A stretch of 64,000 bases of DNA from the NCBI GenBank assembly GCA_937871505.1, contig CALMPF010000033.1, positions 1-64,000 of the forward strand. The letters are read 5' to 3'. Numbering within the stretch: the first letter of the stretch is position 1; each line of letters begins with the position of its first letter. Both the position numbers and the translations under genes were made by a program. The DNA is from an uncultured Planctomycetia bacterium (lineage in GTDB: Bacteria > Planctomycetota > Phycisphaerae > Phycisphaerales > SM1A02). Below are positions 1 through 8,101 of the stretch, in pieces. The notes beneath the pieces are model-generated. The model saw nothing but the letters and a program-made list of their open reading frames with translations. It did not search any database and was not told the DNA's origin.

Positions 1-1
1 C

Positions 2-55
2 ACATCCCCCACATCCCCCACATCCCCCACATCCCCCACATCCCCCACATCCCCC
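2..55. repeat. Tandem 9-bp repeat ACATCCCCC
   Basis: Six perfect head-to-tail copies of ACATCCCCC, followed by a few degenerate C-rich units to about position 75. It lies just beyond the 3' end of fabF and may continue beyond the left edge of the window. There is no coding signal. A simple minisatellite by sight; no function can be assigned. Confidence 0.9.
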
Positions 56-109
56 CCGCATCCTTCGCGTCCCCCGCAGCCCGCCCGGAAGTCACCCCTG
101 CCCGCCGCC

Positions 110-1363
110 TCAGCCGTCGAACCGACCGAAGACCAGCGAGGTGTTGTGGCCGCCGAAGCCGAAGGAGTTGTTGATCGCCACCGCGATGCGCTTCTCGCGC
201 GCGGTGTTGGGGACGAAGTCGAGGTCGAAGCCATCGTCCGGCGCCGCGAGGTTGATCGTCGGAGGAAGCACGCCGTCGCGCAGGGCGAGGATGGTCGCCA
301 CGCTCTCGATGCCGCCTGCGGCGCCGAGTGCGTGTCCGGTCATCGACTTGGTCGAGCTCATCGCGAGCCGCGTCGCATGGGCGCCGAAGAGCTGCTTGAC
401 GGCGCGGACCTCGGCGGCATCGCCGAGCGGCGTCGAAGTGCCGTGGGCGTTGATGTACTCGACCGCATCGAGCGGGCGCCGGGCGTCGTGGAGAGCCGCC
501 GCCATCGCCCGGCGGGCGCCGTCGCCCTCTTCGTCGGGTGCGGCGATGTGGCTGGCGTCGCCTGAGCTCCCGAAGCCGAGGACTTCGGCGTGGATCCTGG
601 CGCCGCGGGCCCGCGCCTGCTCGTATGCCTCGAGCACGATGACCGCCGCGCCCTCGGAGAGCACGAAGCCGTCGCGATCGCGGTCGAACGGCCGCGATGC
701 CTCGGCCGGCGCGTCATTGCGGGTCGAGAGCGCCTTCATCACCGCGAAGGAGCCGATGCAGAGGGGCGAGACTGCCGCCTCGCTGCCCCCGGCCAGCATG
801 ACGTCGGCATCGCCCCGCTGGATCATCATGTACGCGGCGCCGATGGCGTGCGAGCCGGTGGCGCATGCGGTCGCGGTGCAGATGTTGGCGCCACGGAGGT
901 TCAGCCGGATGGAGACGTTCCCGGCGCAGGCGTTGACCATCAGCCGCGGCACGGTGAACGGATTGATCTTCCGCGGGCCGGTCGCGAGAAGCTTGGTGTG
1001 ACCTTCCTCGATCGTGAGGATCCCGCCGATCCCCGAGCCGATGGCGACTCCGCGCCGCTCGCTCGGGCCGCTGGTGAAGTCGATCCCGCTGTCGCCCGCC
1101 GCCTCGAGCGCGGCGGCGATCCCGAGGTGGCAGAAGCGGTCCATCCGCCTCGCTTCCTTGACGTCGATGATCGACGCGACATCCCACCCCCGGACCTCGC
1201 CGGCGATGGTGACCGTCCACTCCTCGTTCTGCTCGAACGCCGTGATCCGGCCAATCCCGGAGCGCCCCTCCCGGAGGGCCGACCAGGTGCTCGCGACATC
1301 GTTTCCGGCGGGGCAGATCACCCCGAGGCCGGTCACGACCACTCGGCGACGCGTCAACGTCAT
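110..1363 (-). CDS. fabF: 3-oxoacyl-[ACP] synthase II (FabF)
   Basis: Condenses malonyl-ACP with acyl-ACP in the elongation step of type II fatty-acid synthesis in the cytosol. The 417-residue product has the usual KAS II length and a full Cys-His-His active site: C167 in TACATGS, H307 in NAHGTSTPLGD and H344 in KSMTGHALGAAG. The N-terminus RRRVVVTGLGVICPAG and the C-terminal NNSFGFGGHN are also typical. It follows acpP with 13 nt between them on the same strand, so the two are almost certainly cotranscribed. FabB-type KAS I is less likely given the adjacent acpP and the motif pattern. Confidence 0.97.
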   Translation of the reverse strand: MTLTRRRVVVTGLGVICPAGNDVASTWSALREGRSGIGRITAFEQNEEWTVTIAGEVRGWDVASIIDVKEARRMDRFCHLGIAAALEAAGDSGIDFTSGPSERRGVAIGSGIGGILTIEEGHTKLLATGPRKINPFTVPRLMVNACAGNVSIRLNLRGANICTATACATGSHAIGAAYMMIQRGDADVMLAGGSEAAVSPLCIGSFAVMKALSTRNDAPAEASRPFDRDRDGFVLSEGAAVIVLEAYEQARARGARIHAEVLGFGSSGDASHIAAPDEEGDGARRAMAAALHDARRPLDAVEYINAHGTSTPLGDAAEVRAVKQLFGAHATRLAMSSTKSMTGHALGAAGGIESVATILALRDGVLPPTINLAAPDDGFDLDFVPNTAREKRIAVAINNSFGFGGHNTSLVFGRFDG

Positions 1364-1376
1364 GCGGAGTCGCCGG

Positions 1377-1634
1377 TCAGGTCCCGGCCTTGCTCGCCAT
1401 CGCCTTCTTGATGAAGTCGATCGCCTGGCCGACGGTCTGGATCTTTTCGGCTTCCTCGTCGGGGATCTGGGCGCCGAACTCGTCCTCGAACTCCATGACC
1501 AGCTCGATGGTGTCGAGGCTGTCGGCGTTCAGGTCGTTGGTAAAGCTCGAGTCGCGCGTGACCTCGCTCTTGTCGATGCCGAGCTGCTGCGCGACAATCT
1601 CGATCACCCGGGTTTCGATCTCGGCTTCGGTCAC
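1377..1634 (-). CDS. acpP: Acyl carrier protein
   Basis: Carries growing acyl chains as a 4'-phosphopantetheine thioester. The 85-residue acidic four-helix protein has the modification serine S39 in the motif [14 protein letters not shown]. The start is a GTG with AGGAGA seven bases upstream. It lies between fabG (375 nt upstream) and fabF (13 nt downstream). An extended -10 promoter about 55 nt upstream suggests acpP-fabF has its own transcript in addition to any read-through from fabG. Confidence 0.97.
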   Translation of the reverse strand: MTEAEIETRVIEIVAQQLGIDKSEVTRDSSFTNDLNADSLDTIELVMEFEDEFGAQIPDEEAEKIQTVGQAIDFIKKAMASKAGT

Positions 1635-2009
1635 GTCAGGGTCTCCTGGGGACGGGCTGGGCGGCGTCGCTGCCGCCGGGAATGGGCGGACTATACCACG
1701 GGCTGCGTCCCCGCGCCCGTCAGGCGTTCGCCCGACGAGCAGGCGGAGACTCGATGCGGCCGACGCGGCGTGCGTCCGTCAGGAACCCTCGCCGGCGCGG
1801 CGCTTGCCCACTTGGCGGGCGACGGCCGCGCGGGCGGGCGGCTCCGCACGCGCTACCGGGACGGATCGCCTCAGGCGCGAAGCGCCGCGGACGTCGACCG
1901 CCGCAGGCCGGACTGGCCGCCGGGATCGCGATCTCCCGAACCCCTCCGCTGCGGGCGGCGTTCGCGGGGCGGGATTGCCGCGCTCATGCGCGGGCTCCGG
2001 CCCCGATGG
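1635..2009. other. fabG-acpP intergenic region
   Basis: A 375-nt gap unusual for an acp operon. It holds the acpP Shine-Dalgarno sequence and the extended -10 promoter. The remainder is GC-rich with no plausible open reading frame or clear terminator. Confidence 0.6.
1690..1698 (-). promoter_or_regulatory. Extended -10 promoter for acpP-fabF
   Basis: On the minus strand the sequence reads TGGTATAGT, a TGn-type extended -10 element with a near-consensus hexamer. Transcription would start near 1683, giving a leader of roughly 50 nt before the acpP GTG. No good -35 is visible, which is normal for extended -10 promoters. Read by eye only. Confidence 0.55.
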
Positions 2010-2744
2010 TCATCCGGCCATGCCGCCGTCAACGACGAGCACCTGGGCCGTCATGTACCCGGCGAGCTCGGACGCCACGTAGGAGACCGCGTGCGCGATC
2101 TCCTCCGCGCGGCCGAATCGCCGCAGCGGCAGCGACTTCATGACTTCCTCGCGGATGCCCTGGGGCAGTCCCGAGGTCATGTCGGTCTCGATGAAGCCCG
2201 GGGCGACGACGTTGGCGGTGATGCCCTTGCTCCCGAGCTCCCTGGCGACGGACTTGGTGAGGCCGATGAGTCCCGCCTTCGCGGCGGCGTAGTTGGCCTG
2301 CCCGGCGTTTCCGATGATCCCCGAGACCGAGCCGATGTTGACGATCCGCCCGAACTTGCCGCGCATCATCGGCCGAGCCGCGGCGCGGCAGGCGACGAAC
2401 ACCGAGCGCAGGTTGGTCGCGATCACCTCGTCGAAGTCATCGTCGGACATGCGCAGGATGAGCCCGTCGCGGGTGATCCCCGCGTTGTTGACCAAGATGT
2501 CGAGTCGCCCGAAGGTCGAGGCGACCTCGTCGATCATGGCCGCGAGCGCCGCCGAGTCGTCGACGCTGCCGACGCGCACCTCGGCGCTGCCGCCGGCCGA
2601 GGCGATCGCGCCGCGAACCTCCTCGAGGGACTCGGCCGACCGGCTGTAGAGAACGACACGGTGGCCGTCTCGGGCAAGCCGTTCGGCGATGGCGCGGCCG
2701 ATGCCGCGGCTGGCTCCGGTGACGATGGCGACGCGCTGGTCGAT
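2010..2744 (-). CDS. fabG: 3-oxoacyl-[ACP] reductase (FabG), apparent ATC start
   Basis: NADPH-dependent reduction of 3-oxoacyl-ACP. No ATG, GTG or TTG exists in frame upstream of a GTG at 2579, and starting there would delete the Rossmann glycine motif. The frame upstream encodes DQRVAIVTGASRGIGRA, so the real start is about 2744. There the codon is ATC, preceded by GGAG with a 7-nt spacer. This gives 244 residues, the same length as E. coli FabG. Motifs are TGASRGIG, NNAG, and catalytic S139, Y152 and K156 in the GSVSG...YAAAK block. Either a true ATC start or a miscalled ATG; the gene itself is intact. Confidence 0.93.
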   Translation of the reverse strand: MDQRVAIVTGASRGIGRAIAERLARDGHRVVLYSRSAESLEEVRGAIASAGGSAEVRVGSVDDSAALAAMIDEVASTFGRLDILVNNAGITRDGLILRMSDDDFDEVIATNLRSVFVACRAAARPMMRGKFGRIVNIGSVSGIIGNAGQANYAAAKAGLIGLTKSVARELGSKGITANVVAPGFIETDMTSGLPQGIREEVMKSLPLRRFGRAEEIAHAVSYVASELAGYMTAQVLVVDGGMAG

Positions 2745-2755
2745 GGGGGTGCTCC
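2742..2755 (-). promoter_or_regulatory. Ribosome binding site and rare ATC start of fabG
   Basis: The minus strand reads GGAG, seven bases, then ATC GAC CAG. The spacing is ideal and decides the start. ATT at 2759 is the only other near-cognate codon in frame but lies upstream of the Shine-Dalgarno sequence. Confidence 0.7.
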
Positions 2756-3248
2756 GAATGCGAGGTGGCGGGCGATGAGAGGCGGTGGCGGGCGACGCGA
2801 GCGGCAGGCGGCGGGAGGCGAGCGAAGGCGGCGGGAGCCGCAGGGCTGAAGGGAGGCCTCGCTCTGCGGGTCAAGCCCGTCCCGGGGCGCTCCCGGGGGT
2901 GTCCCCCGGGGTGTCACCAGACGAGCGATGATGTCCGCGACGGTCACAACGGGGGCATTGCCGGGAGCTTCGGGGGCCATCACCCCGGGGGCCTCAGTGG
3001 CGGCCTCAGTGGCGGCCTCAGTTGAGGCATAAGAGGGTCCCGCCGTTCGGTTCGTGAGCGACTGGGACGCTCGAACGCCGCGCGTCGAGACACGGCGGCG
3101 ACGGCGAGTCGCGATTGTAAGAGAACGGCGCAGGAGTGCCGCCGGGCTGGTTGGCAGTTGTGCGGCTGTCCGTTCGACACGGCCGTCGCCGAGTGACAGC
3201 ATCGGAGCGGAGCGCAGGCGATGAGTGATGGGGTCTCACGATGACAGC

Positions 3249-3273
3249 GACGCCCGGCGGATCGCCGGGCGTC
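3249..3273. terminator. Perfect 11-bp GC hairpin
   Basis: GACGCCCGGCG, a 3-nt GAT loop, then CGCCGGGCGTC. The stem is perfect. No U-tract follows on either strand, so it is either a terminator typical of a high-GC genome or another structured element. It lies 150 nt downstream of the lipoprotein gene. Confidence 0.45.
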
Positions 3274-3402
3274 GGAGTAGCGAGGACGTCGAAGGCGCCC
3301 GGAGGGCCGAGCGATCCCAATCGGCCTGATCATCCCGGCCGGACCGATCGCAACTCGGGACCCGAAGGTCAAGGGCGCGGTCACGCCCGGTCGGCGGTCG
3401 CG

Positions 3403-3420
3403 CCTGGGCTCACGCCCAGG
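3403..3420. terminator. Hairpin just after the lipoprotein stop codon
   Basis: CCTGGGC, a TCAC loop, then GCCCAGG. It is a perfect 7-bp stem starting five bases past the minus-strand lipoprotein stop codon. The position suits transcript-end formation or mRNA 3' protection; no U-tract. Confidence 0.4.
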
Positions 3421-3425
3421 CCGCG

Positions 3426-4274
3426 TCAACCTCCCGGGGCGAAGCTCGGGGGATCGATCGGCTCGCCGAGCGGACGACGGCCAGTCCCGCCGCCCCCGCC
3501 GCCGCGGCGGACGGGCAGGTCGGGGTTCGGCGACGAGCTTGCCGCACTCTCCGCTGGATTCTCATCGAGCACCGTCGAGCGGATCACGACGACCTCGTCG
3601 GGCTCATTGGCCTTGCGCATCTCCTCTTCGAGGACGGCGTACCACGACGCGATCCAGTCATCCCCGCTGAGGCGGTCGATGATGTTCGGGGGCGTGGGCT
3701 CGGCGGAGAACTCGGGCTCCGGCGCCGTTTCGTAGGTCCAGAGCTGGGCCTGGAAGTTGCGCCCGACATGGAAGACCGCCAGCGCGACGCGACCGTTGCG
3801 CGTCTCGCCGGTTCGGACATCGCAGCGCGTGATCTGAGCGATCACCGGCTCCCACAGTCCGCTCTTCTCGAGCCGCTCGAGCTCGAGCTGGTCGGGCGAA
3901 CTCAGCATGTCGCCCAGCGCGACGGCGTCTCCGCGGACGAAGCCGTCGAAGAACTTGAGAACCGCAATCCGCGAAGCGTCATCGGGCGGCGCGAGATTCT
4001 CGGGGAGGCGAACCCGCGGATCGATGCCGTAGCGCTCCATCAGGTCCGCGATCGACGTGACCGTCGGCGCGGGCGGCGGCGGTGGCGGCGGCGGCTCGTA
4101 TTCGACGATCGCCGGCGCCTCCTCCTTGCCGCACCCGACCATCAAGGCGGGGAGAGCGCCGCAGACGAGCAGGGCCGCGAAGCCGCACGCGCCGCCGCGC
4201 CGCGCACGCCTGAGGCCGGAGCCGAGCATCGAACGGGAAGCGCCGATCTCTCGGCGAGCGTCATGGTTGGTCAT
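3426..4274 (-). CDS. Putative lipoprotein between fabD and fabG
   Basis: A 282-residue protein of unknown function. A basic N-terminus is followed by a hydrophobic stretch and a lipobox ending MVGC (C48), so the mature protein is probably a lipid-anchored envelope protein. After the Cys comes a run of eight prolines, then a folded region (about residues 72-225) with an FVRGDAVALGDML segment reminiscent of small stress-related or SnoaL/NTF2-type folds, which is a guess. The C-terminus is low-complexity Gly/Pro/Ser. Its start overlaps the end of fabD by 14 nt, so it is translated from the fab operon. It has no known role in fatty-acid synthesis. Confidence 0.75.
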   Translation of the reverse strand: MTNHDARREIGASRSMLGSGLRRARRGGACGFAALLVCGALPALMVGCGKEEAPAIVEYEPPPPPPPPAPTVTSIADLMERYGIDPRVRLPENLAPPDDASRIAVLKFFDGFVRGDAVALGDMLSSPDQLELERLEKSGLWEPVIAQITRCDVRTGETRNGRVALAVFHVGRNFQAQLWTYETAPEPEFSAEPTPPNIIDRLSGDDWIASWYAVLEEEMRKANEPDEVVVIRSTVLDENPAESAASSSPNPDLPVRRGGGGGGTGRRPLGEPIDPPSFAPGG

Positions 4275-5271
4275 GGTTGATCACCTCGCAGGAACGATCG
4301 ATCCGCCGCAGAAGGCCCTTCAACACGGTCCCGGGAGCGAGCTCGTGGAACTTCCGCGAGGTCCCCGACGGGCTGGGACTCGCCTCGACCGCGCGGGAGG
4401 CGGCGGGCGCGGGCTCTGGCCGCGACCCTGCGGCGAGTGTAGCGCACGTCTGCGACCAGCGGACCGGTGAGACGATCTGTTCGACGAGCCGGCGGCGAAG
4501 CAGTTCCAGATCCTCTGCCGGGTGGGGCTGGGCCGTGACGTTCGACCAGACTTCGAACGCTGGGGGCCGGAGGTCGGCGGCGGCGAGGGACTCCGCCATC
4601 CGATCCGCAGCGGGCCGCATGAGGGGCGAGTGGAATGCCCCTGCGACGACCAGCGGCGTCGCCCGGCAACCGAGGCTCCCGGCCAGCCCCACCGCCCGTT
4701 CGCACGCGGCGGCGTGGCCCGACAGGACGATCTGACCTGGGGCGTTGAAGTTCGCGGCAACGAGGACGTCGCCCTCCGCCGCCAGGTCGCAGAGACCCTG
4801 GGCCTGGGCCTCGTCGGCCCCCATCAGCGCGACCATGCCTCCCCGCGATGCTTCGGCAGCCTCCTGCATCAGCTTCCCGCGGGTCGCCACCAGCCGAAGC
4901 CCCTCGGCGAAATCGAAGGCCCCCGCAAGGCAGAGCGCGGTGTACTCCCCGAGCGAGAGGCCCGCGGCCGCGGAGGGCCGGCCGAGTTCGGCCGCCCGCT
5001 CGTCGCCGCGCTCGCGCAGCGCCGCGTGGCACGCGATCGAGACGGTGAAGATCGCAGGCTGGCTCGCATCGGTTCGATTGAGCCGCTCGGCAGGCCCCTC
5101 GAAGCAGAGCGAGCTGAGCGGCGCGCCGAGGCGATCGACCCCGCCATCGCGGAGGATCGCATCGGCCTCCTCGAAGACCCTCCGCGCAGCGGCGCTCGCC
5201 TGCGCCCACCCGCGGCCCATTCCCACCGCCTGCGCACCCTGACCTGGACAAAGGACAACCGACTCGCTCAT
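4261..5271 (-). CDS. fabD: Malonyl-CoA:ACP transacylase (FabD)
   Basis: Transfers malonyl from CoA to ACP to supply extender units. The 336-residue protein shows the oxyanion-loop motif PGQGAQ at 10-14, nucleophile S106 in AGLSLGEYTAL, R131 for malonyl binding and H214 in GAFHSPLM. It is slightly longer than the roughly 310-residue norm because of a C-terminal extension overlapping the following lipoprotein start. The start has GGAG nine bases upstream. It lies downstream of fabH with a 175-nt gap. Confidence 0.96.
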   Translation of the reverse strand: MSESVVLCPGQGAQAVGMGRGWAQASAAARRVFEEADAILRDGGVDRLGAPLSSLCFEGPAERLNRTDASQPAIFTVSIACHAALRERGDERAAELGRPSAAAGLSLGEYTALCLAGAFDFAEGLRLVATRGKLMQEAAEASRGGMVALMGADEAQAQGLCDLAAEGDVLVAANFNAPGQIVLSGHAAACERAVGLAGSLGCRATPLVVAGAFHSPLMRPAADRMAESLAAADLRPPAFEVWSNVTAQPHPAEDLELLRRRLVEQIVSPVRWSQTCATLAAGSRPEPAPAASRAVEASPSPSGTSRKFHELAPGTVLKGLLRRIDRSCEVINHDQP

Positions 5272-5446
5272 GTGCAGTGGCTCCGCTGGTGCTGCCCAGC
5301 TCAGATGGCGCCGGATCGGACTGTTTGACGCCGGTCCGAATGCGCGCCCGCCGCGCGGGCCGACTCAGTCGGCGCGACGGACGCCCGACCGGCATCGCGC
5401 GACCGGCCGGCGCCTCTTCACGGAGGCTGCGGTCAGCCGCGCCGAC

Positions 5447-6445
5447 TCAGACCTTCCAGACATTGCTCGCCCACGTCAGCCCGCCGCCGAAGGCGACCAT
5501 GACCATCGGCTTTCCGCGCGGGAGCTTCCCGGCGCGCCAGAGCTGGTCGAGGCAGAGACCCACCGAGCCGGCGCTGGAGTTTCCGAAGCGGTCGATGTTC
5601 ACATAGACCTTCTCGCGCGGGAGTCCGAGACGCTCGATCGCCGCGTCGATGATCCGGATGTTGGACTGGTGGCAGATGAACTGACTGACGTCGTCGACGG
5701 CGACTCCGCTCGCCGCCAGCGCGTCCTCGATCACCTCGCGGAACTTCGTCACCGCGAAGCGGAAGACCTCGCGGCCGTTCATCCGAAGGCACCCGAGCCG
5801 GATGGGATTCTCCGCGTCGCTCGCGGGAATGTCCTGAGCGCGTCGGGGCATGTACAGCGACCGCCAGTCGGAGCCGTCCGACTGAAGCCGCTGATAGATG
5901 CAGCCGACGGAGGGGTCGTCGTCCGCCTCGAGGATCGCCGCTCCCGCTGCGTCCCCGAACAGGATCGAGACGCTGCGATCGTCGTAATCGACGACGGTGC
6001 TCATCGCGTCGCAGCCGACGACGGCGACGCGCCGCGAGCGCCCGGAGCGCACGAGCGTGTCGGCGACGCTGATGGCGTAGACGAAGCCGGAGCACGCGGC
6101 GACGAGATCGAAGGCCCCGGCGGGGGCGGCGCCGATCGCTCCCGCCACGCGGCACGCCACCGACGGGCAGGTCATCTCGCCGGTGCACGTCGCCACGATC
6201 ACCATGTCGAGCGAACGGGGATCGGTGCCGGTCGCCTCGATGGCGGCCCGAAGCGCATCCCGCGTGAGCGTGTACGTCCCGGCGGAGCGGGGATCGACGA
6301 TGCGGCGCTCGAGGATCCCCGTGCGCTGCTCGATCCACTCCGAGCTCGTGTCCATGATCCGGACGAGATCGTCGTTGGAGAGCACGCGCTCCGGAACTGC
6401 GGAGCCGGTGCCGACGAGCCGGACGCCGCGCGCAGGAGCGGTCAT
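5447..6445 (-). CDS. fabH: 3-oxoacyl-[ACP] synthase III (FabH)
   Basis: Initiates fatty-acid synthesis by condensing acetyl-CoA with malonyl-ACP. The 332-residue protein has the triad C118 (VAACSGF), H259 (ICHQSNIR) and N289 (DRFGNSSAGS). The start ATG at 6445 shares an ATGA overlap with the plsX stop, which fixes this start over a longer frame extending into plsX. The C-terminus FGGGLTWAS is typical of the family. Confidence 0.96.
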   Translation of the reverse strand: MTAPARGVRLVGTGSAVPERVLSNDDLVRIMDTSSEWIEQRTGILERRIVDPRSAGTYTLTRDALRAAIEATGTDPRSLDMVIVATCTGEMTCPSVACRVAGAIGAAPAGAFDLVAACSGFVYAISVADTLVRSGRSRRVAVVGCDAMSTVVDYDDRSVSILFGDAAGAAILEADDDPSVGCIYQRLQSDGSDWRSLYMPRRAQDIPASDAENPIRLGCLRMNGREVFRFAVTKFREVIEDALAASGVAVDDVSQFICHQSNIRIIDAAIERLGLPREKVYVNIDRFGNSSAGSVGLCLDQLWRAGKLPRGKPMVMVAFGGGLTWASNVWKV

Positions 6446-7476
6446 GCCGGAACGTCCGCCGTCCGCGCAGGCTCTTCGAGCTGCGCGAGACGCTCCGAGA
6501 TCGCCTCGTTGACTCCGCTGAGCGCCAGCGCCCGCGCCCGCATCACCGCATTGGCGATCGTCCTCGCCTCGCTGGAACCATGCGAGATCAGGCTGTAGCC
6601 GTTGACGCCGAGCAGCGGCGCCCCGCCGTATTCGTGGTAGTCGTGCTTGGCGTAGAGGCTCTTGACCACCGGCTCGAGGCGGACGGCGAGGTCCGGGTCG
6701 ATCTCGAAGACCTCGTGGGCCAGCGCCTTGAAGATCCCCGAGGAGAGCCCCTCGGCGAGCTTGATCATCACGTTGCCCACGATGCCGTCGGTCACGACCA
6801 CGTCGGCGCCGCCGTCGAAGACGGCTCGTCCCTCGATGTAGCCGATGAACTCGAGCCCGCGCACCGTCCGGAGGAGGTCGCGCGCCTGCCGCATCTCCAG
6901 CGTCCCCTTCTGCTCCTCGCCGCCGACGTTCATCAGGGCCACGCGCGGCGCCTCGACGCCGAGGATCTTGCGGGCGTAGACATCGCCCATGAGCCCGTAC
7001 TGCGCAAGGTGGTGGGCCTTGGGCTCGATGTTCGCGCCGACGTCGATCAGCACCACCGGTCCCGCGAAGGTCGGGACGGTCACCGCGATCCCGGGCCGGT
7101 GAACGGCGGGGAGCCGGCGCATGTGCATCTGCGCGGCTGCGACGCAGGCGCCGGTGTTGCCGGCGGAGACGATCGCGTCCAGCCGATTCGCCGCCTTCGG
7201 CGAAGCGAGCTGGGCCATCACGACGATCGAGCTGTTGCGCTTCTCCCGGACCGCCTCCACCGGAGGCTCGTCCATCCCGATCACTTCGGGCGCGTGGTGA
7301 ACCTCGAGCCGCTCGTCGGAGACCCCGCGCTCGGCGATCGCCTCGTCGATGAGCTCGCGCTGGCCGATCAGGACGAGACGGTCGTCGGCCGAAAGCCGAC
7401 CCAGCGCCGAGAAGCATCCCTTGAGGATCTCATCGGGCGCGTGGTCGCCGCCCATCACGTCGACGCCGATGCGCAT
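6442..7476 (-). CDS. plsX: Phosphate acyltransferase PlsX
   Basis: Makes acyl-phosphate from acyl-ACP for phospholipid synthesis. The 344-residue protein begins MRIGVDVMGGDHAPDEILKG, the PlsX signature, and carries the conserved SAGNTGA and GANIEPK segments. It sits between rpmF (7 nt upstream) and fabH (4-nt overlap), the common rpmF-plsX-fabH-fabD order of bacterial lipid operons. Confidence 0.96.
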   Translation of the reverse strand: MRIGVDVMGGDHAPDEILKGCFSALGRLSADDRLVLIGQRELIDEAIAERGVSDERLEVHHAPEVIGMDEPPVEAVREKRNSSIVVMAQLASPKAANRLDAIVSAGNTGACVAAAQMHMRRLPAVHRPGIAVTVPTFAGPVVLIDVGANIEPKAHHLAQYGLMGDVYARKILGVEAPRVALMNVGGEEQKGTLEMRQARDLLRTVRGLEFIGYIEGRAVFDGGADVVVTDGIVGNVMIKLAEGLSSGIFKALAHEVFEIDPDLAVRLEPVVKSLYAKHDYHEYGGAPLLGVNGYSLISHGSSEARTIANAVMRARALALSGVNEAISERLAQLEEPARTADVPA

Positions 7477-7483
7477 GGCGGAC

Positions 7484-7669
7484 TCAATCCGCCGAGCGGA
7501 CCTTCCGGAGCGTCAGACCCGGCCGGACGTAGCCGCAGCCGACGCAGGCCGCGTGGGGCCGCTTCGCGCTGCCGCAGTTCGGGCAGAGGATCGTGTTGGC
7601 GGGCTTGATCGCGTGGTGCGAGCGGCGCCGCCGGGTCCGGCCGGGCGAGGTTCGGAAACAGGGATGCAT
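7484..7669 (-). CDS. rpmF: 50S ribosomal protein L32
   Basis: A 61-residue basic ribosomal protein. The RRRRSHHAIK block and the zinc ribbon of four cysteines (C29, C32, C42, C45: CPNC...CVGC) identify it as a zinc-binding form of L32. The N-terminus MHPCFRTSPG differs from the MAVPKR start of E. coli, but length and core fit. First gene of the rpmF-plsX-fabH-fabD operon, with a clear promoter about 80 nt upstream. No DUF177/yceD gene precedes it. Confidence 0.93.
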   Translation of the reverse strand: MHPCFRTSPGRTRRRRSHHAIKPANTILCPNCGSAKRPHAACVGCGYVRPGLTLRKVRSAD

Positions 7670-7749
7670 GGCGGCGAACTCGGGAAAGGCGAGGCGGATG
7701 CGCCGCGACGCTCATGGGCGCATCGCCCTTGGGTCACGACGAATCGGTG

Positions 7750-7778
7750 AATGTAGGGTGGCCCGTCTGAGGTGTCAA
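7750..7778 (-). promoter_or_regulatory. Sigma-70 promoter of rpmF-plsX-fab operon
   Basis: On the minus strand: TTGACA (7773-7778), 17-nt spacer, TACATT (7750-7755). The -35 is perfect, the -10 matches 4 of 6, and the spacing is optimal. Predicted start near 7743 leaves a 5' leader of about 74 nt before rpmF. This is the best housekeeping-type promoter found in the window. Confidence 0.75.
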
Positions 7779-7837
7779 GACGGCGCGAGGCGAGGCCTCG
7801 ATCGGGCTCGGACCGCTCGGGCTGCCTCGCTGCCGCG

Positions 7838-7946
7838 AGCGGCCCGTGGCGAAAGTGCTTTGTTGGCAGGGGCGATCGGGGAGGCGAAGATGCGATTCGC
7901 CTGTCCGCTCGTCCGCAGCAGACGAGTTCCAGCGCTGTAGTGCTCG
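7838..7946. repeat. Chimeric A/B dispersed repeat
   Basis: Positions 7838-7918 match the 5' part of repeat A (44539-44644), including GCGAAAGTGCTT and the conserved inner hairpin AGGCGA...TCGCCT. Positions 7913-7946 match the 3' end of the B copy at 44644-44830, with shared block CCGCAGCAGACGAGTTCCAG. The switch occurs at the CCGCAGC word common to both families, so this copy looks like a recombination or deletion product of an A-B tandem. Confidence 0.75.
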
Positions 7947-8101
7947 ACCCGCAGGCACCGGTACCCCCCCGCGAGTGCCGCCCTTGACTGGTCGCGAGGC
8001 CCTCGAGACCGCTGGCGTGCGACGGCGTCCCCGCGGCTTCCGCTGCCATCGCCCGGACGCCCCCCGTCGTCACCGATCGCCGGGCTACCTTCGTTGCACG
8101 G

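Larger units (their letters stand above)
2745..3425. other. Hairpin-rich gap inside the fab cluster
   Basis: About 680 nt between the lipoprotein and fabG with no convincing gene on either strand. It contains a CCCGGGGG/CCCCCGGG hairpin (2892-2910), a triplicated 12-mer GGCCTCAGTGGC (2990-3025) and two further perfect inverted repeats listed separately. A TACAAT hexamer on the minus strand (3114-3119) could be a -10 element for fabG, but no -35 is evident. The segment probably separates two transcription units. Confidence 0.6.
7670..8101. other. Divergent rpmF / ThiF-family intergenic region
   Basis: 432 nt holding the rpmF promoter (7750-7778, minus strand), a chimeric A/B repeat (7838-7946) and a TACCTT box (8086-8091) ten bases before the plus-strand E1-like gene. 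Open frames here are short and have no gene-like features. Confidence 0.7.

Noticed and set aside
2010-2579. Truncated or frameshifted fabG starting at GTG 2579
   Set aside because: The same frame stays open upstream and encodes the complete Rossmann motif, so the gene is intact with an unusual start.
6446-7417. Fusion of a long N-terminal segment to FabH
   Set aside because: It is the shifted frame of plsX. FabH homology starts at 6445, with an ATGA overlap.
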